64,000 nucleotides of DNA, from the NCBI RefSeq assembly GCF_000238075.1, contig NZ_JH414505.1:405904-469903 (forward strand), given 5' to 3'. Positions 7,832-16,904 of this stretch are shown here, in pieces. This DNA comes from Oribacterium asaccharolyticum ACB7. GTDB taxonomy: Bacteria; Bacillota; Clostridia; Lachnospirales; Lachnospiraceae. Both the position numbers and the translations under genes were made by a program. The stretch's first letter is position 1; every line of letters begins with the position of its first letter. The notes under the pieces were generated by a model. It was not told the DNA's origin, searched no databases, and worked only from the letters and a program-made list of their open reading frames with translations.

Positions 7832-8989
7832 TTAGAAATTATAATCTTTTACATTCTCTTTCGTAAATACAACTCTTTCCGGAAGAAGTACTACACCGTT
7901 GTTCTCCGGAGCTGTCTCTGTTCCGGGTACAAGCTCGCTGTTCGGAACAGTCTTTACAGCACCGATACCGGGAACATCAATGGTATCTCCTGCCTTAATG
8001 GTATTTCCTGCTGCAAGATATGCTGCGAAATAGCATCCTAAAGCACCCTGAACACCACAATCCCAAAGTCCCCATCTCTCCAAGATTCCTGCATCAAGAT
8101 ATGCAGTCATTCCGGAAGGTGTACAGAAACCGGTAATGGTTACGTCCTTCATGGTTAATCCCTTGTTCTGTGCAGCCTGGCACTGACCGGGAAGTGCTGT
8201 GGAGTCATTACAGATAATCAAATCGATATCGGGGTTATCATCCAGAACAGCCTCACCGATGGTTACGGACTTCTGAGAATCCTGCTCGGAATAGTACGGA
8301 TCATGTACAGCAACCCACTTCGGATACTTTTCCTTGATATACTTCTCACCTGCAACATACCAAGAGTTCTGATCTGCTACTGCTGCCTGAGAATAGTGCC
8401 AAGCGTACTTAACTTCTCCCTCAGGATCAACACCGCGGTTCTTAAGAGCTTCAACACCCATATCTACAAGCATTGGTCCTAAAACATCGGCAGTACCCTG
8501 AGAAACCATCATGGATCTTGCATCCGGAGATACATCGGAGTCCCAAGTGCAAACTACGATTCCTGCATCCTGTGCCTCTTTCAGCTTCTCATCCAATGCT
8601 GTAGCATCTACAGAAGAAATGGCAATGGCATCTACGCCGGCATCAATCGCCTGCTGGATAACTTCAAGCTGATCTGTTACGGTTGCATTAGCGCTTCCCA
8701 TATAGTCAACTGTGATTCCCCATTCCTTAGCATACTTCTGTGCGCCGTTATTTGCAGCCTCAAAGAATGAGTTTCCTGTAAGCTTCGGAATAAAAGCTAC
8801 CGTCTTTCCCTCGATAGACTTAATGTCACCGGATGCCTGATCAGCCTTAGCTTCTGCAGCAGCCTCCGTTTTAGCCTCTGCCTTGGTTGTCTCGGTAGAT
8901 GCTCCTCCCGATGTGTTTCCTCCGCCGGCACATCCAACTAAGGACATCACCATACTTGCTGTTAATACAGCTGACAACAGTTTTTTCAT
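7832..8989 (-). CDS. lsrB: LsrB, AI-2-binding lipoprotein
   Basis: 385 residues. Signal peptide MKKLLSAVLTASMVMSLVGC with lipobox and lipidated Cys at residue 20, a Gly/Thr/Ala-Glu-Lys-rich linker, then a periplasmic-binding fold of the LsrB/RbsB group beginning GKTVAFIPKLTGNSFFEAAN. Features that fit LsrB include that KLTGN.FFE segment, CTWDSDVSPDARS, the long YAWHYSQAAVADQNSW stretch, and the C-terminal TVPNSELVPGTE. It would capture AI-2 (a DPD derivative) and deliver it to LsrCDA. It sits between the permease and thiolase genes in the canonical lsr order. Confidence 0.94.
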   Translation of the reverse strand: MKKLLSAVLTASMVMSLVGCAGGGNTSGGASTETTKAEAKTEAAAEAKADQASGDIKSIEGKTVAFIPKLTGNSFFEAANNGAQKYAKEWGITVDYMGSANATVTDQLEVIQQAIDAGVDAIAISSVDATALDEKLKEAQDAGIVVCTWDSDVSPDARSMMVSQGTADVLGPMLVDMGVEALKNRGVDPEGEVKYAWHYSQAAVADQNSWYVAGEKYIKEKYPKWVAVHDPYYSEQDSQKSVTIGEAVLDDNPDIDLIICNDSTALPGQCQAAQNKGLTMKDVTITGFCTPSGMTAYLDAGILERWGLWDCGVQGALGCYFAAYLAAGNTIKAGDTIDVPGIGAVKTVPNSELVPGTETAPENNGVVLLPERVVFTKENVKDYNF

Positions 8990-9048
8990 AATAAACCTTC
9001 CTTTCTTATAGAAAAATTATGGGGATTTCTCCCTCATTTTTTACCTTT

Positions 9049-10071
9049 TTATTTTCTTCTCTTAAAGAGCTGAAGAATGAGTTTATTTTTAGCCAATTCT
9101 CTTCCTATTACGACAATCAGGAGCATGATTCCAATCGGCAGGTCCAAGGACTGCGTCTTGATTCCAAAGCAAAGCGGTAATCCGTATCGCATAATACAAA
9201 TCATCAAGGATGCCAATACCGTTCCGAGAATACTTCCTTTTCCTCCGGTGGACAAGGTTCCGCCAAGCACTACCGCCGTAATGATGGAAAGTGTAAAGGT
9301 CGATCCTAAATCATACTTAGCCGAATCAATGTTCGCTGTCAAGAGCACTCCTGCAATAGATGCACCGATACTGGTCAAAATATAAGTACTCATCACGATT
9401 AATTTACTGTTAATTCCGGAATACTCCGCAGCTTCAGGATTCACACCGATAAGAAAAACCTTTCTTCCATATTTTGTTCTATGTAAAAGTACGAAACAAA
9501 GCAAAATCAAAACCGCATAAATCGCAACCGGCACAGGTATGGTTCCGAAGAGCATCCCTTTTCCGAGGAAACGGAAACCTGTGAAGCTACCGTTCGCAGC
9601 CTTTGCCGGAAATCCGCTGATACCCTGATAAGCAGGCGTCTTGGAAAGGCCGGAAATGAGCAGTGCCAGACCGGAGTACAGTAAGCTTCCGCCCAAGGTT
9701 ACAACCATCGGCTGTACTCCACAGTATGCGATAAAGTATCCCGACAAGGCTCCGCAAAGCGTGGACAGAAGCATCGCAAGCAGTACGGCAGTCCAGATAT
9801 TTAATCCCACATCACTCCACAAAACACCGATACAAATAGACGTCAGACCGATTAAGGCACTTGCCTGAATATCAATTCCTCCGGTAATCATAACAAAAGT
9901 AACGAACAAAGCAATAATACAAACACTGATATAATTTGTTACACTTGCTAAAATAGAACTTGCCCGGAAGAATTTTGCCGGATTCGCTACACCGAAAATA
10001 CCTATCTCCAACACAAACAGCAATAAGAGAATAAATTCCCAATGCTTCAGTAGGCCTTTTATACTTTTCAT
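9049..10071 (-). CDS. lsrD: LsrD, AI-2 ABC transporter permease
   Basis: 340-residue inner-membrane permease of the CUT2/RbsC family with about nine hydrophobic segments. Family features include FVMITGGIDIQASALIGLTS in the first third and AVVLGGTLSTGGKGSILGTV near the end (the EAA-like contact for the ATPase). It pairs with the adjacent LsrC; lsr importers use two different permeases. The start overlaps the lsrC stop by one base, indicating translational coupling. The symbol is assigned from order (A-C-D-B-F as in enterobacteria) rather than from residues unique to LsrD. Confidence 0.92.
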   Translation of the reverse strand: MKSIKGLLKHWEFILLLLFVLEIGIFGVANPAKFFRASSILASVTNYISVCIIALFVTFVMITGGIDIQASALIGLTSICIGVLWSDVGLNIWTAVLLAMLLSTLCGALSGYFIAYCGVQPMVVTLGGSLLYSGLALLISGLSKTPAYQGISGFPAKAANGSFTGFRFLGKGMLFGTIPVPVAIYAVLILLCFVLLHRTKYGRKVFLIGVNPEAAEYSGINSKLIVMSTYILTSIGASIAGVLLTANIDSAKYDLGSTFTLSIITAVVLGGTLSTGGKGSILGTVLASLMICIMRYGLPLCFGIKTQSLDLPIGIMLLIVVIGRELAKNKLILQLFKRRK

Positions 10072-11087
10072 TACTTTTTACCTCCCACCTTAGCATCAAA
10101 GGCTGCTGTTCTGGACAACAGTCTTTTTCTTCTGGCAGATTCCACAGCATGTCTCTGTACCAGAGCATCCGCCACAACAATAATCAAAAGCATGACTCCC
10201 GTCAGCGTGTTATTAAAATTGGAGGGAAGATGGATAAATACAAGCATACGGCTTACCGAGGACATAATCACTGCACCGAAAGCAGCACCCAGTATATTTC
10301 CAAGCCCTCCGGAGAGAGAGATTCCTCCCAGCACACAGGCCGCAATGGCGGACATCTCATAGCCGGTTCCGGCCACGATATTGACTTGTCCGTATTTGGA
10401 AGCAAAAACCACTCCTGCAACTCCCGCAAAAATGCCACAGATAATATAAGCGAGCATTTTGGTCTTCATCACGGAAATCCCGACCAGCGTCGCACCGTTC
10501 GGATTATCTCCTACCGCAATAAAGTACTTTCCCTTTTTCGTTTTCGTAAGCAGCAAATGAATCACCGCAATAATCACGACTATGATTGCAAGATAAATCG
10601 TCACTTCCGCAAACAAAACCTGATTTCCGATTTTCGTAAAGGCTCCGGCAAAGTTTTCCGTTGTTTTTCCGCCGGATACAACATAGATGAGGCCTCTTAA
10701 GGCTCCGTTTATGCCCAAGGTAAAAATCAGAGAAGGCACATGGAAAAACGAAACCCCGATTCCGTTCATGGCCCCGACAAGCATCCCGATTAGCACCGCA
10801 AATACCAGCATTTCCAGGATACTTCCGTTTCTTTTCGCAATCTGTCCGGCTATTGTCGCCGTAAGCCCCATCACCGCACCGATAGATACATCGATTTCTC
10901 CGGTCATAATCACAAAGGCGATTCCGATTGCCAGTAAGGTAAATACGACAGATCCGTTAAAAGAAGTAACAATATTGGAGTAGGTCAAAAAGTCCGGATT
11001 AACCATTCCCGTAACAAGGAATAAGGCGATAAGAAAGAGGAAGCTGGACAGCCATCTCGCTTTCTTTAATTCATTTAAATACTTCAC
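10071..11087 (-). CDS. lsrC: LsrC, AI-2 ABC transporter permease
   Basis: 338-residue CUT2-type permease with about nine membrane segments. Motifs: FVIMTGEIDVSIGAVMGLTA, ALRGLIYVVSGGKTTENFAG, and AACVLGGISLSGGLGNILGA. The start is GTG at 11087, overlapping the TGA stop of lsrA (GTGA overlap), so the three membrane/ATPase genes are tightly coupled. The C-terminus is a long basic tail (RRKRLLSRTAAFDAKVGGKK). It should form the heterodimeric channel with LsrD. The specific role is inferred from the operon. Confidence 0.92.
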   Translation of the reverse strand: MKYLNELKKARWLSSFLFLIALFLVTGMVNPDFLTYSNIVTSFNGSVVFTLLAIGIAFVIMTGEIDVSIGAVMGLTATIAGQIAKRNGSILEMLVFAVLIGMLVGAMNGIGVSFFHVPSLIFTLGINGALRGLIYVVSGGKTTENFAGAFTKIGNQVLFAEVTIYLAIIVVIIAVIHLLLTKTKKGKYFIAVGDNPNGATLVGISVMKTKMLAYIICGIFAGVAGVVFASKYGQVNIVAGTGYEMSAIAACVLGGISLSGGLGNILGAAFGAVIMSSVSRMLVFIHLPSNFNNTLTGVMLLIIVVADALVQRHAVESARRKRLLSRTAAFDAKVGGKK

Positions 11088-12649
11088 TCGGACACCTCCT
11101 TTTCTCCCTTAAAGCCGAAGGAGGCCGAGGTTAATCTATCCTGCGTCAGCTCTTCCCGTGAAAATGTTCCCGTAATTCTTCCCTGGAACATGATGATGGC
11201 GCGGTCTGCGAGCTCCTCTATTTCCTCCATATCGGACGATACGAGCAACACCGCAACTCCGCTTCGCTTCAAACGGTGAATAATGTTGTAAACATCTCCT
11301 CTTGCCGCCGCATCGATTCCTCTTGTCGGCTCGTCCAGAATAACCACTTTGGGACTTGTAGAAAGAGATCTTGCAATAATGACCTTTTGCTGATTTCCGC
11401 CGGAAAGACTTCCGATTTCATCATTCAAACCTACTATTTTGGTCCTGAAGTCATCCGCATAGCTCTTGGCAATCTCATCCTCCTTTTTCCGATTCAGGAA
11501 GAAGCGTCCCAGTTTCGGACCATTCAGGAGTGCCGAACTTGTATTGGCGGAGATAGAGCTAATCTTAAACAATCCCTGATAGTGTCTGTCTTCCGGCACA
11601 TAATTGATTCCGGCTTCCAGCACCTTCCGAGTGGAAAGCCCTGTAATATCCTTACCGCTGAGCTTCACCGTTCCGGACAGCACCTGATCCCGGCCGTAAA
11701 TGGTACTTACAAGCTCCGTTCTGCCCGCCCCAACAAGACCGGCAATGCCCAGGATTTCTCCCGGATATAGAGAAAAGTTGATATGGCTGAAGCCATAGCC
11801 GCTAAGATTGTCAACCACCAGCACCGGATCCAGATTTCCGCGTTCAAACGCCTTTTCTTCCTGTCGTTCCTCGGTCTTCTTCTCCAGATTCGGAGGCAAT
11901 AAACCGTTCACAAGATCTTCCTTTGTGAAATCCGAAACAGGGCCGTTCACGGTAATCATCCCGTCTTTCATGATGGAAACATGCGTCGTAATCTCAAAGA
12001 CCTCGTTCAAGCGGTGCGTGATGTAAATAATGCCGATTCCCTTCTTCCCGAAGTTACGGATTACTTTGAAGAGAGACTGCACTTCATCAAAGGTCAAGGC
12101 ACTCGTAGGCTCATCCAGAATCAAAATTCTCGCCTCTCGCATCATACCTCTTAAAATTTCTACCAGCTGCTGTTCCGCAATGGAAAGCGTGCTCGCTTTC
12201 CGCTGTAAATTAACATTCCAGTTGAGTTCCTTTACCTTTTCCGAAAGGCGCTTCTTCAACTCGGAAGAACTCTCGGAAAATCCCATCAGGACATTCTCTT
12301 CTACCGTCATGTTCGGAAACAGCATCGGTTCCTGCGGAACCATGTAAATTCCCTTGGACAACGCAACCGAAGGATTAACCAGTTCCGTCTTCTCCCCGGC
12401 CACATAAATTTCTCCCGAATCCGCCTGATAAATTCCCATGATGATCTTCATCAAAGTACTCTTACCGGCACCATTTCCTCCGATCAGAGCAATCACTTCC
12501 CCCGAGCGAAGATCTAAGTCAATTCCTTTCAGCACCGCATTGCTACCGAAGGTCTTACAGATTCCTTTTACGGAGAGTAAGCTATTCGACAATCCCGGTA
12601 CAGCTTGGTCTTTTTCATGATCCATTGCAGTTGTCTCTTTCATTTCCAT
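11084..12649 (-). CDS. lsrA: LsrA, AI-2 ABC transporter ATPase (double ABC)
   Basis: 521 residues with two ABC domains in tandem, as in RbsA/LsrA. The first has Walker A GGNGAGKST near residue 57, a modified signature LSIAEQQLVEILRG, and Walker B ILILDEPTSAL. The second has a degenerate Walker A (GLVGAGRTE), an intact LSGGNQQKVIIARSL signature, and VVILDEPTRGID. A degenerate second Walker A is normal for the group. It is the first gene of the operon and lies just behind a near-consensus promoter. About 30 N-terminal residues precede the first ABC domain; the ATG at 12649 follows a short AAGGGT site, and a downstream Met is also possible. Confidence 0.93.
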   Translation of the reverse strand: MEMKETTAMDHEKDQAVPGLSNSLLSVKGICKTFGSNAVLKGIDLDLRSGEVIALIGGNGAGKSTLMKIIMGIYQADSGEIYVAGEKTELVNPSVALSKGIYMVPQEPMLFPNMTVEENVLMGFSESSSELKKRLSEKVKELNWNVNLQRKASTLSIAEQQLVEILRGMMREARILILDEPTSALTFDEVQSLFKVIRNFGKKGIGIIYITHRLNEVFEITTHVSIMKDGMITVNGPVSDFTKEDLVNGLLPPNLEKKTEERQEEKAFERGNLDPVLVVDNLSGYGFSHINFSLYPGEILGIAGLVGAGRTELVSTIYGRDQVLSGTVKLSGKDITGLSTRKVLEAGINYVPEDRHYQGLFKISSISANTSSALLNGPKLGRFFLNRKKEDEIAKSYADDFRTKIVGLNDEIGSLSGGNQQKVIIARSLSTSPKVVILDEPTRGIDAAARGDVYNIIHRLKRSGVAVLLVSSDMEEIEELADRAIIMFQGRITGTFSREELTQDRLTSASFGFKGEKEVSE

Positions 12650-12698
12650 ACCCTTATTGCATCATTTGTTTATGAGTATAACTTTTGTTCTTAGCAGT

Positions 12699-12727
12699 AT
12701 GATACTGGATTTCCTCAATGTTGTCAA
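12699..12727 (-). promoter_or_regulatory. Sigma-A promoter of lsrACDBF
   Basis: On the minus strand: -35 TTGACA (12727-12722), 17-bp spacer, -10 TATCAT (12704-12699). The lsrA start is about 50 bp downstream. The untranslated leader contains AACAAAAGTT and AAACAAATGA, similar to AACATTTGTT next to the divergent lsrR promoter; these are candidate LsrR contacts. Confidence 0.78.
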
Positions 12728-12862
12728 CTGATTTTTGTCTTCCCAAAACCTTAACCCGCCACTCTCGCAATATATCCTTATTCAAGAGTACAAGCCATTA
12801 AATTCGGAGTTTTCCGCCTCTTTTTAATTAGAAGTATTTTGCCGCATTCTTGCAATAGTTTA

Positions 12863-12891
12863 TTGACAGAGGATTCTTTGATTGCTATACT
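12863..12891 (+). promoter_or_regulatory. Sigma-A promoter of lsrR-lsrK-cupin
   Basis: Perfect -35 TTGACA (12863-12868), 17-bp spacer, -10 TATACT (12886-12891), about 50 bp before the lsrR start. AACATTTGTTTTG and AAACATTTATA repeats follow immediately and are plausible LsrR autoregulation sites. No other gene lies in the 292-bp gap between lsrA and lsrR. Confidence 0.82.
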
Positions 12892-12941
12892 TCAACTGTT
12901 AACATTTGTTTTGTTTTCAAACATTTATATAAGAAGGAATT

Positions 12942-13856
12942 ATGGAAATCTATGATTATGAAGAAAGCCTAATGGCCAAAACCGCTTGGTACTACTATTC
13001 CGAGAATATGACACAGCAAAATATTTCCGAAGTTCTCGGGATAAGCCGTATGCGTGTCATTAAGCTTTTGGAAAAGGCAAAGCAAAGCGGAATTATCCAG
13101 TTCCGAATCCGTTCCAATATTGATAAGAGAATGCAGCTGGAACAAAATCTGATTGAAAAATTCGATTTAAAGGACTGTTTTATTGTTCCCGATTCCGTTC
13201 AGACTTTGGCCGTAAACGAAAATGTTGCCAGAGCCGCCGCAATGTATATCTCGAACCGGATCAATGCCGATACCTTTATCAATATCGGATACGGAGACAC
13301 CACAGGGAGAATCCTGAATCATCTGGCTATCAACACCGAATATACGCCGTCGTTTGTCTCCTTAACCGGAGGAGTCAGCTATTATTTGCCTAACGCCAGT
13401 TCTTCCACCTTTAATTCCAGGTTATACCTGATTCCTTCTCCTTTAATTACTTCAACCAAAGAGATGGCAAGCGCGATAAAGGCGGAAAAATCCGTGAAAG
13501 AAATAGAGCAATTGATTCCTTCTTCTCACCTTTCCGTCGTCGGAATCGGTGCCATGAATCCGAAAGCCACCATTTTACAGTCCGGTATTTTAAGTCAGAA
13601 CGAATTTCTGATTTTGGAAAACAACGGCGCCGTAGGGGATGTACTAAGTCATTTTATTGATAAAAATGGGGATGTCGTGAATTCCTCTTTGGAAGGGCGA
13701 ACCATCAGCACCTCTTTGGATGTGGTGAAGCAGTTGGAAAATGTCATCGGTGTAGCCGCCGGTCAGGAAAAAGTGAATGCCATTCGTTCCGCCTTAAACG
13801 GACGTTATCTGGATGTATTAATTACCGATGAGGGAACCGCAAACTCATTAATCTAA
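12942..13856 (+). CDS. lsrR: LsrR, SorC-family AI-2-phosphate-responsive repressor
   Basis: 304 residues. The N-terminal HTH (about 1-60) has NISEVLGISRMRVIKLLEKA; the rest is a SorC/DeoR-like sugar-phosphate sensor domain with the glycine-rich NIGYGDTTGRILNHL, VVGIGAMNP, and the C-terminal VIGVAAGQEKVNAIRSALNG ending in LITDEGTAN. SorC/LsrR proteins repress lsr until they bind phospho-AI-2 made by LsrK. The start at 12942 follows AAGAAGGAATT. It is transcribed divergently from lsrA and 28 bp ahead of lsrK, which matches the enterobacterial lsrR-lsrK pair. Confidence 0.94.
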   Translation: MEIYDYEESLMAKTAWYYYSENMTQQNISEVLGISRMRVIKLLEKAKQSGIIQFRIRSNIDKRMQLEQNLIEKFDLKDCFIVPDSVQTLAVNENVARAAAMYISNRINADTFINIGYGDTTGRILNHLAINTEYTPSFVSLTGGVSYYLPNASSSTFNSRLYLIPSPLITSTKEMASAIKAEKSVKEIEQLIPSSHLSVVGIGAMNPKATILQSGILSQNEFLILENNGAVGDVLSHFIDKNGDVVNSSLEGRTISTSLDVVKQLENVIGVAAGQEKVNAIRSALNGRYLDVLITDEGTANSLI

Positions 13857-13884
13857 AAATAAAACTAGGTAAAGGAGCACATTT

Positions 13885-15459
13885 ATGAATCAACAATATT
13901 TGCTTGCAATCGACGCCGGAACCGGCAGTATCAGAGCCGTATTGTTTGACACAAGCGGTCGACAGATTGACTGTGTACAGGAGGAATGGGAACATCATGA
14001 AGATCCTCGCTGGCCGGGAAGCATGGACTTCGATTGGACTTTCAACTGGAACTTGGCATCAAGCTGCATAAAAAGACTCATTGAGAAGACAAAGATTGAC
14101 AATAAAGATATTGCCGGTATATCCACTACTTGCATGAGAGAGGGCATTGTTCTTTATAATAAAGAAGGAAAAGAAATCTGGGCATGTGCAAATGTTGACG
14201 GCCGCAGTGTCGATGAAGTTGCCGAGTTGATTCGGCAGAATCCCGCTTTAGAGAAAGTCCTGTACAGCGAATCCGGACAGACCTATGCACTCGGCGCACT
14301 CCCCCGCCTTCTTTGGATCAAAAACAAACTACCTCATATTTATGAAGAAACCACTGTACTGGGTATGTTTAACGACTGGCTGATTCATAAGCTTACCGGC
14401 GTGCTGGCAGTTGAGCCGAGCAACGGTTCCACAACCGGAATCTTTGATTTAAAGAAGCGTTCCTGGAATCCTGAAATTGCCAAGCAATGCGGATTAAGAG
14501 ATGACATTTTCCCACCGGTACAGGAATGCGGTACTAAGGCAGGTTATGTCACGGAAAGTGCCGCAGCAGAAACCGGCCTTGCCGCAGGAACCCCTGTCAT
14601 TGTAGGCGGTGGAGACTGCCAACTGGGATGCATCGGCGTCGGAGCCGTGAACCCGGGAGATGCGACCATCTTTGGCGGAAGCTTCTGGCAGTATGAATAT
14701 AATACGGAAAGCGGACAAACCGATCCGGAATGCAGAGTCCGTGTAAACTGCCACGCTGTACCGAATCTTTGGCAGTTCGAAGCACTCGCCTTTAAACCGG
14801 GACTCGTTATGCGCTGGTATAGAGACGCCTTCTGCCAGCAGGAGAAGGAACTCGCGAAACAAAGTGGAGATGACCATGACCCCTACAACTTGATGAACAA
14901 AGAAGCGGAAAAAATTCCCGCAGGTTGTTACGGCATGATGTGTACCTTCTCCGATGTGATGAATTTCATCCAATGGAAGCACGCCGCTCCTTCTTTCTTG
15001 AATTTTGAGTTGGATGCGGAGAAATTTAATCGTTACACCTTTTACCGTGCCATTCTGGAAAATGCGGCACTGGTAACGAAGGGGCACATGGAGCTGGTTC
15101 AGGCCTCCACAGGTAAGGCGCCAAGTCATGTTGTTTTTGCCGGAGGAGCCAGCAAGTGTCCTCTCTGGTGCCAGATTCTTGCCGATGTATTAAATCTGGA
15201 GGTAAGAGTCCCGGTTGTAAAAGAGGCGACCGCACTCGGCGCCGCCATTCTCGCAGGATACGGAGTCGGAATTTACAAAGATATTGCAAGCGCTGCAAAA
15301 GAATGTGTGAAGTGGGATAAAGTTTATACACCGAATGCCGAAAATCACGCGGTATATCAAAAGATGTACCCTATTTGGAGAGAAGTTTACAAAGCGCAAT
15401 TAGAGCTTTGCGATAGAAAATTGACCAAGAATATGTGGATTGCACCGGGCATTTCTTAA
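13885..15459 (+). CDS. lsrK: LsrK, autoinducer-2 kinase
   Basis: 524 residues, FGGY carbohydrate kinase family, close to LsrK in length. It phosphorylates AI-2 in the cytoplasm, trapping it and producing the LsrR inducer. Motifs: N-terminal phosphate loop LAIDAGTGSIRAVLFDTSG, catalytic-region segment STTCMREGIVLYN followed by IWACANVDGRS, the middle VIVGGGDCQLGCIGVG, and C-terminal VVFAGGASKCPLWCQILADV with VPVVKEATALGAAILAG. The motif set aligns block by block with E. coli LsrK. An AAAGGAGCAC site precedes the ATG. The next gene (cupin) follows 32 bp later. Confidence 0.95.
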   Translation: MNQQYLLAIDAGTGSIRAVLFDTSGRQIDCVQEEWEHHEDPRWPGSMDFDWTFNWNLASSCIKRLIEKTKIDNKDIAGISTTCMREGIVLYNKEGKEIWACANVDGRSVDEVAELIRQNPALEKVLYSESGQTYALGALPRLLWIKNKLPHIYEETTVLGMFNDWLIHKLTGVLAVEPSNGSTTGIFDLKKRSWNPEIAKQCGLRDDIFPPVQECGTKAGYVTESAAAETGLAAGTPVIVGGGDCQLGCIGVGAVNPGDATIFGGSFWQYEYNTESGQTDPECRVRVNCHAVPNLWQFEALAFKPGLVMRWYRDAFCQQEKELAKQSGDDHDPYNLMNKEAEKIPAGCYGMMCTFSDVMNFIQWKHAAPSFLNFELDAEKFNRYTFYRAILENAALVTKGHMELVQASTGKAPSHVVFAGGASKCPLWCQILADVLNLEVRVPVVKEATALGAAILAGYGVGIYKDIASAAKECVKWDKVYTPNAENHAVYQKMYPIWREVYKAQLELCDRKLTKNMWIAPGIS

Positions 15460-15491
15460 TCAATAAATCATTAGAAAATAGGAGGGAAAAA

Positions 15492-15845
15492 ATGTACGTA
15501 GTTGATGAGAAGGATTATGAGTACCGAAATGAAAATTTGAATGGGCCGAAATACTTAATGAAAGGACCGAGAATGAATTTTGCGCTGGTTCAGTTCCAGC
15601 CCGGAAAGGATTTCAAAGCACATTATCACAATGTCATGGAAGAGAATTTCTATATTCTGGAAGGAAAAATCGATGTGATTGTTGACGGTGTTGTGAACCA
15701 TCTTTCACCGGGACAAATGATTCATATCGAACCGGGTGAAGTACACTATGTTGTGAACAACTATGACGAGCCGGTAAAAATGATTTCCACCCTTGCCCCC
15801 TATCAGGAAGTAGATAAGGTTGAAGTCGATAATTATACCTATTAA
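15492..15845 (+). CDS. Small cupin protein in the lsr locus, candidate LsrG replacement
   Basis: 117-residue single-domain cupin. Motif 1 is HYHNVMEENFYILEG with His, His and Glu as likely metal ligands; motif 2 is PGEVHYVVNN with the fourth His. The start at 15492 is preceded by GGAGGGAAAA. It is the last gene of lsrR-lsrK-cupin and ends just before a strong terminator. Enterobacterial lsr operons end with LsrG, an ABM-fold isomerase that converts phospho-DPD into the LsrF substrate. No LsrG-like gene is present here, so the cupin may perform this isomerisation. That function is inference; the fold and metal ligands are visible. Confidence 0.85.
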   Translation: MYVVDEKDYEYRNENLNGPKYLMKGPRMNFALVQFQPGKDFKAHYHNVMEENFYILEGKIDVIVDGVVNHLSPGQMIHIEPGEVHYVVNNYDEPVKMISTLAPYQEVDKVEVDNYTY

Positions 15846-15907
15846 TTTAGGGAAAAAGAAGCAGAAAGCAATCAGGAAATAGATAAGAAAAAATAAGTAA
15901 AGAAAGT

Positions 15908-15945
15908 AAACACCCCCGCGGCAGGAGACTGCCGCGGGGGTGTTT
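15908..15945 (+). terminator. Strong terminator after the lsr cupin
   Basis: Perfect 17-bp stem: AAACACCCCCGCGGCAG (15908-15924) and its complement (15929-15945), with a GAGA loop and a TTT end. It closes lsrR-lsrK-cupin about 60 bp past the stop. Confidence 0.92.
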
Positions 15946-15995
15946 GAGAGTGCGATGTAAGAGCTTAAATCTGTTTTACTACACTAATAATTGTT

Positions 15996-16890
15996 TCACG
16001 CCTGCATTTTGGGCAGAACAGCGTTACTATTTACTTGTTCGTTTGAATCATCGGCACGCCTTCGATGTATAACTTGGTTCACATGGCTATCATAGGCAAA
16101 CGGATACTTTGTAATGGCTTTTAGCCCTTCCAACTCATCCAATCCATATCGGACTGTCATAGCAGCATACACTGACAGGTGGCAAAGTGGCGTTACATCA
16201 TGATCTGCCGTGATGCATACTTTTATGCCCTTACGATTTAATTCTCCTGCTGTAGCAAAGCTTCTTGCCCAGCTTTCCTGCTTTGATTTTGGATACATAG
16301 CGGGGCCACAAATCGCAGGATAGTCAAACTTTGCCAGATAATCTTTTACCGATATTCCATCCGTGCAATGAACCAATACTAAGCGCACATCATATTCTTG
16401 TGCAATGCGAATCGCGGTGCAAATGTCATCGGAGCGGTGCACATGTGCGTGGAGGGGAATCTTTTTCTCCAGCACCAACAGCATATTTTCCATTCCAATG
16501 TTATGCTTAAAATAATCTCCCTTTGAAGCGGCTTCTTTTTTCGGTGACCATAGTCCTTTGCATCTTCTAGGCATTTTCGAAGGTGATACGCCATTCCCAT
16601 CCGTGATTTAAACCCGAGATCCGCCTTTTGGGGATTTTCTCCAAACGAACACTTCATTGCGGTTGTTTTGCAAATCGCCATTTCATCTGCAACGGTTCCT
16701 TTTAGGGAAATGGTACTTGCCATTCCGCCGACCACGCTGTCACTCCCTAGGCAAATACACACTGTGGTAACTCCGCTGCAAACGGAATATTCAACCGCAC
16801 GATCAAACGGATAAATTGCATTCATTACAGATAGTTCCGGAGTCAGTGCACTGGAGTAATCATTGCAATCGTCAATATTCTTTAGCAGAT
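15996..16890 (-). pseudogene. Broken amidohydrolase (imidazolonepropionase-like) gene
   Basis: Two reverse-strand frames make up one damaged amidohydrolase. The upstream part contains SSALTPELSVMNAIYPFDRA, GGMASTISLKGTVADEM and CKTTAMKCSFGENPQ. The downstream part (to 15996) contains PLHAHVHRSDDICTAIRIA, LVHCTDGISVKDYL, KVCITADHDVTPLCHLS and GLDELEGLKAITKYPF. HAH and the later Asp match metal ligands of the family. The frame changes between them near 16560, and the upstream end stops short of the usual N-terminus, where MerR-derived sequence begins on the other strand. Both ends look deleted. The last segment also lacks the usual C-terminal strand-rich region. Non-functional. Confidence 0.78.
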
Positions 16891-16904
16891 TTAATTCATG
16901 TTGC

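Noticed and set aside
14494..15129. Long reverse-strand open frame inside lsrK
   Set aside because: Antisense shadow; lsrK motifs are continuous on the plus strand and the reverse frame shows no family pattern.
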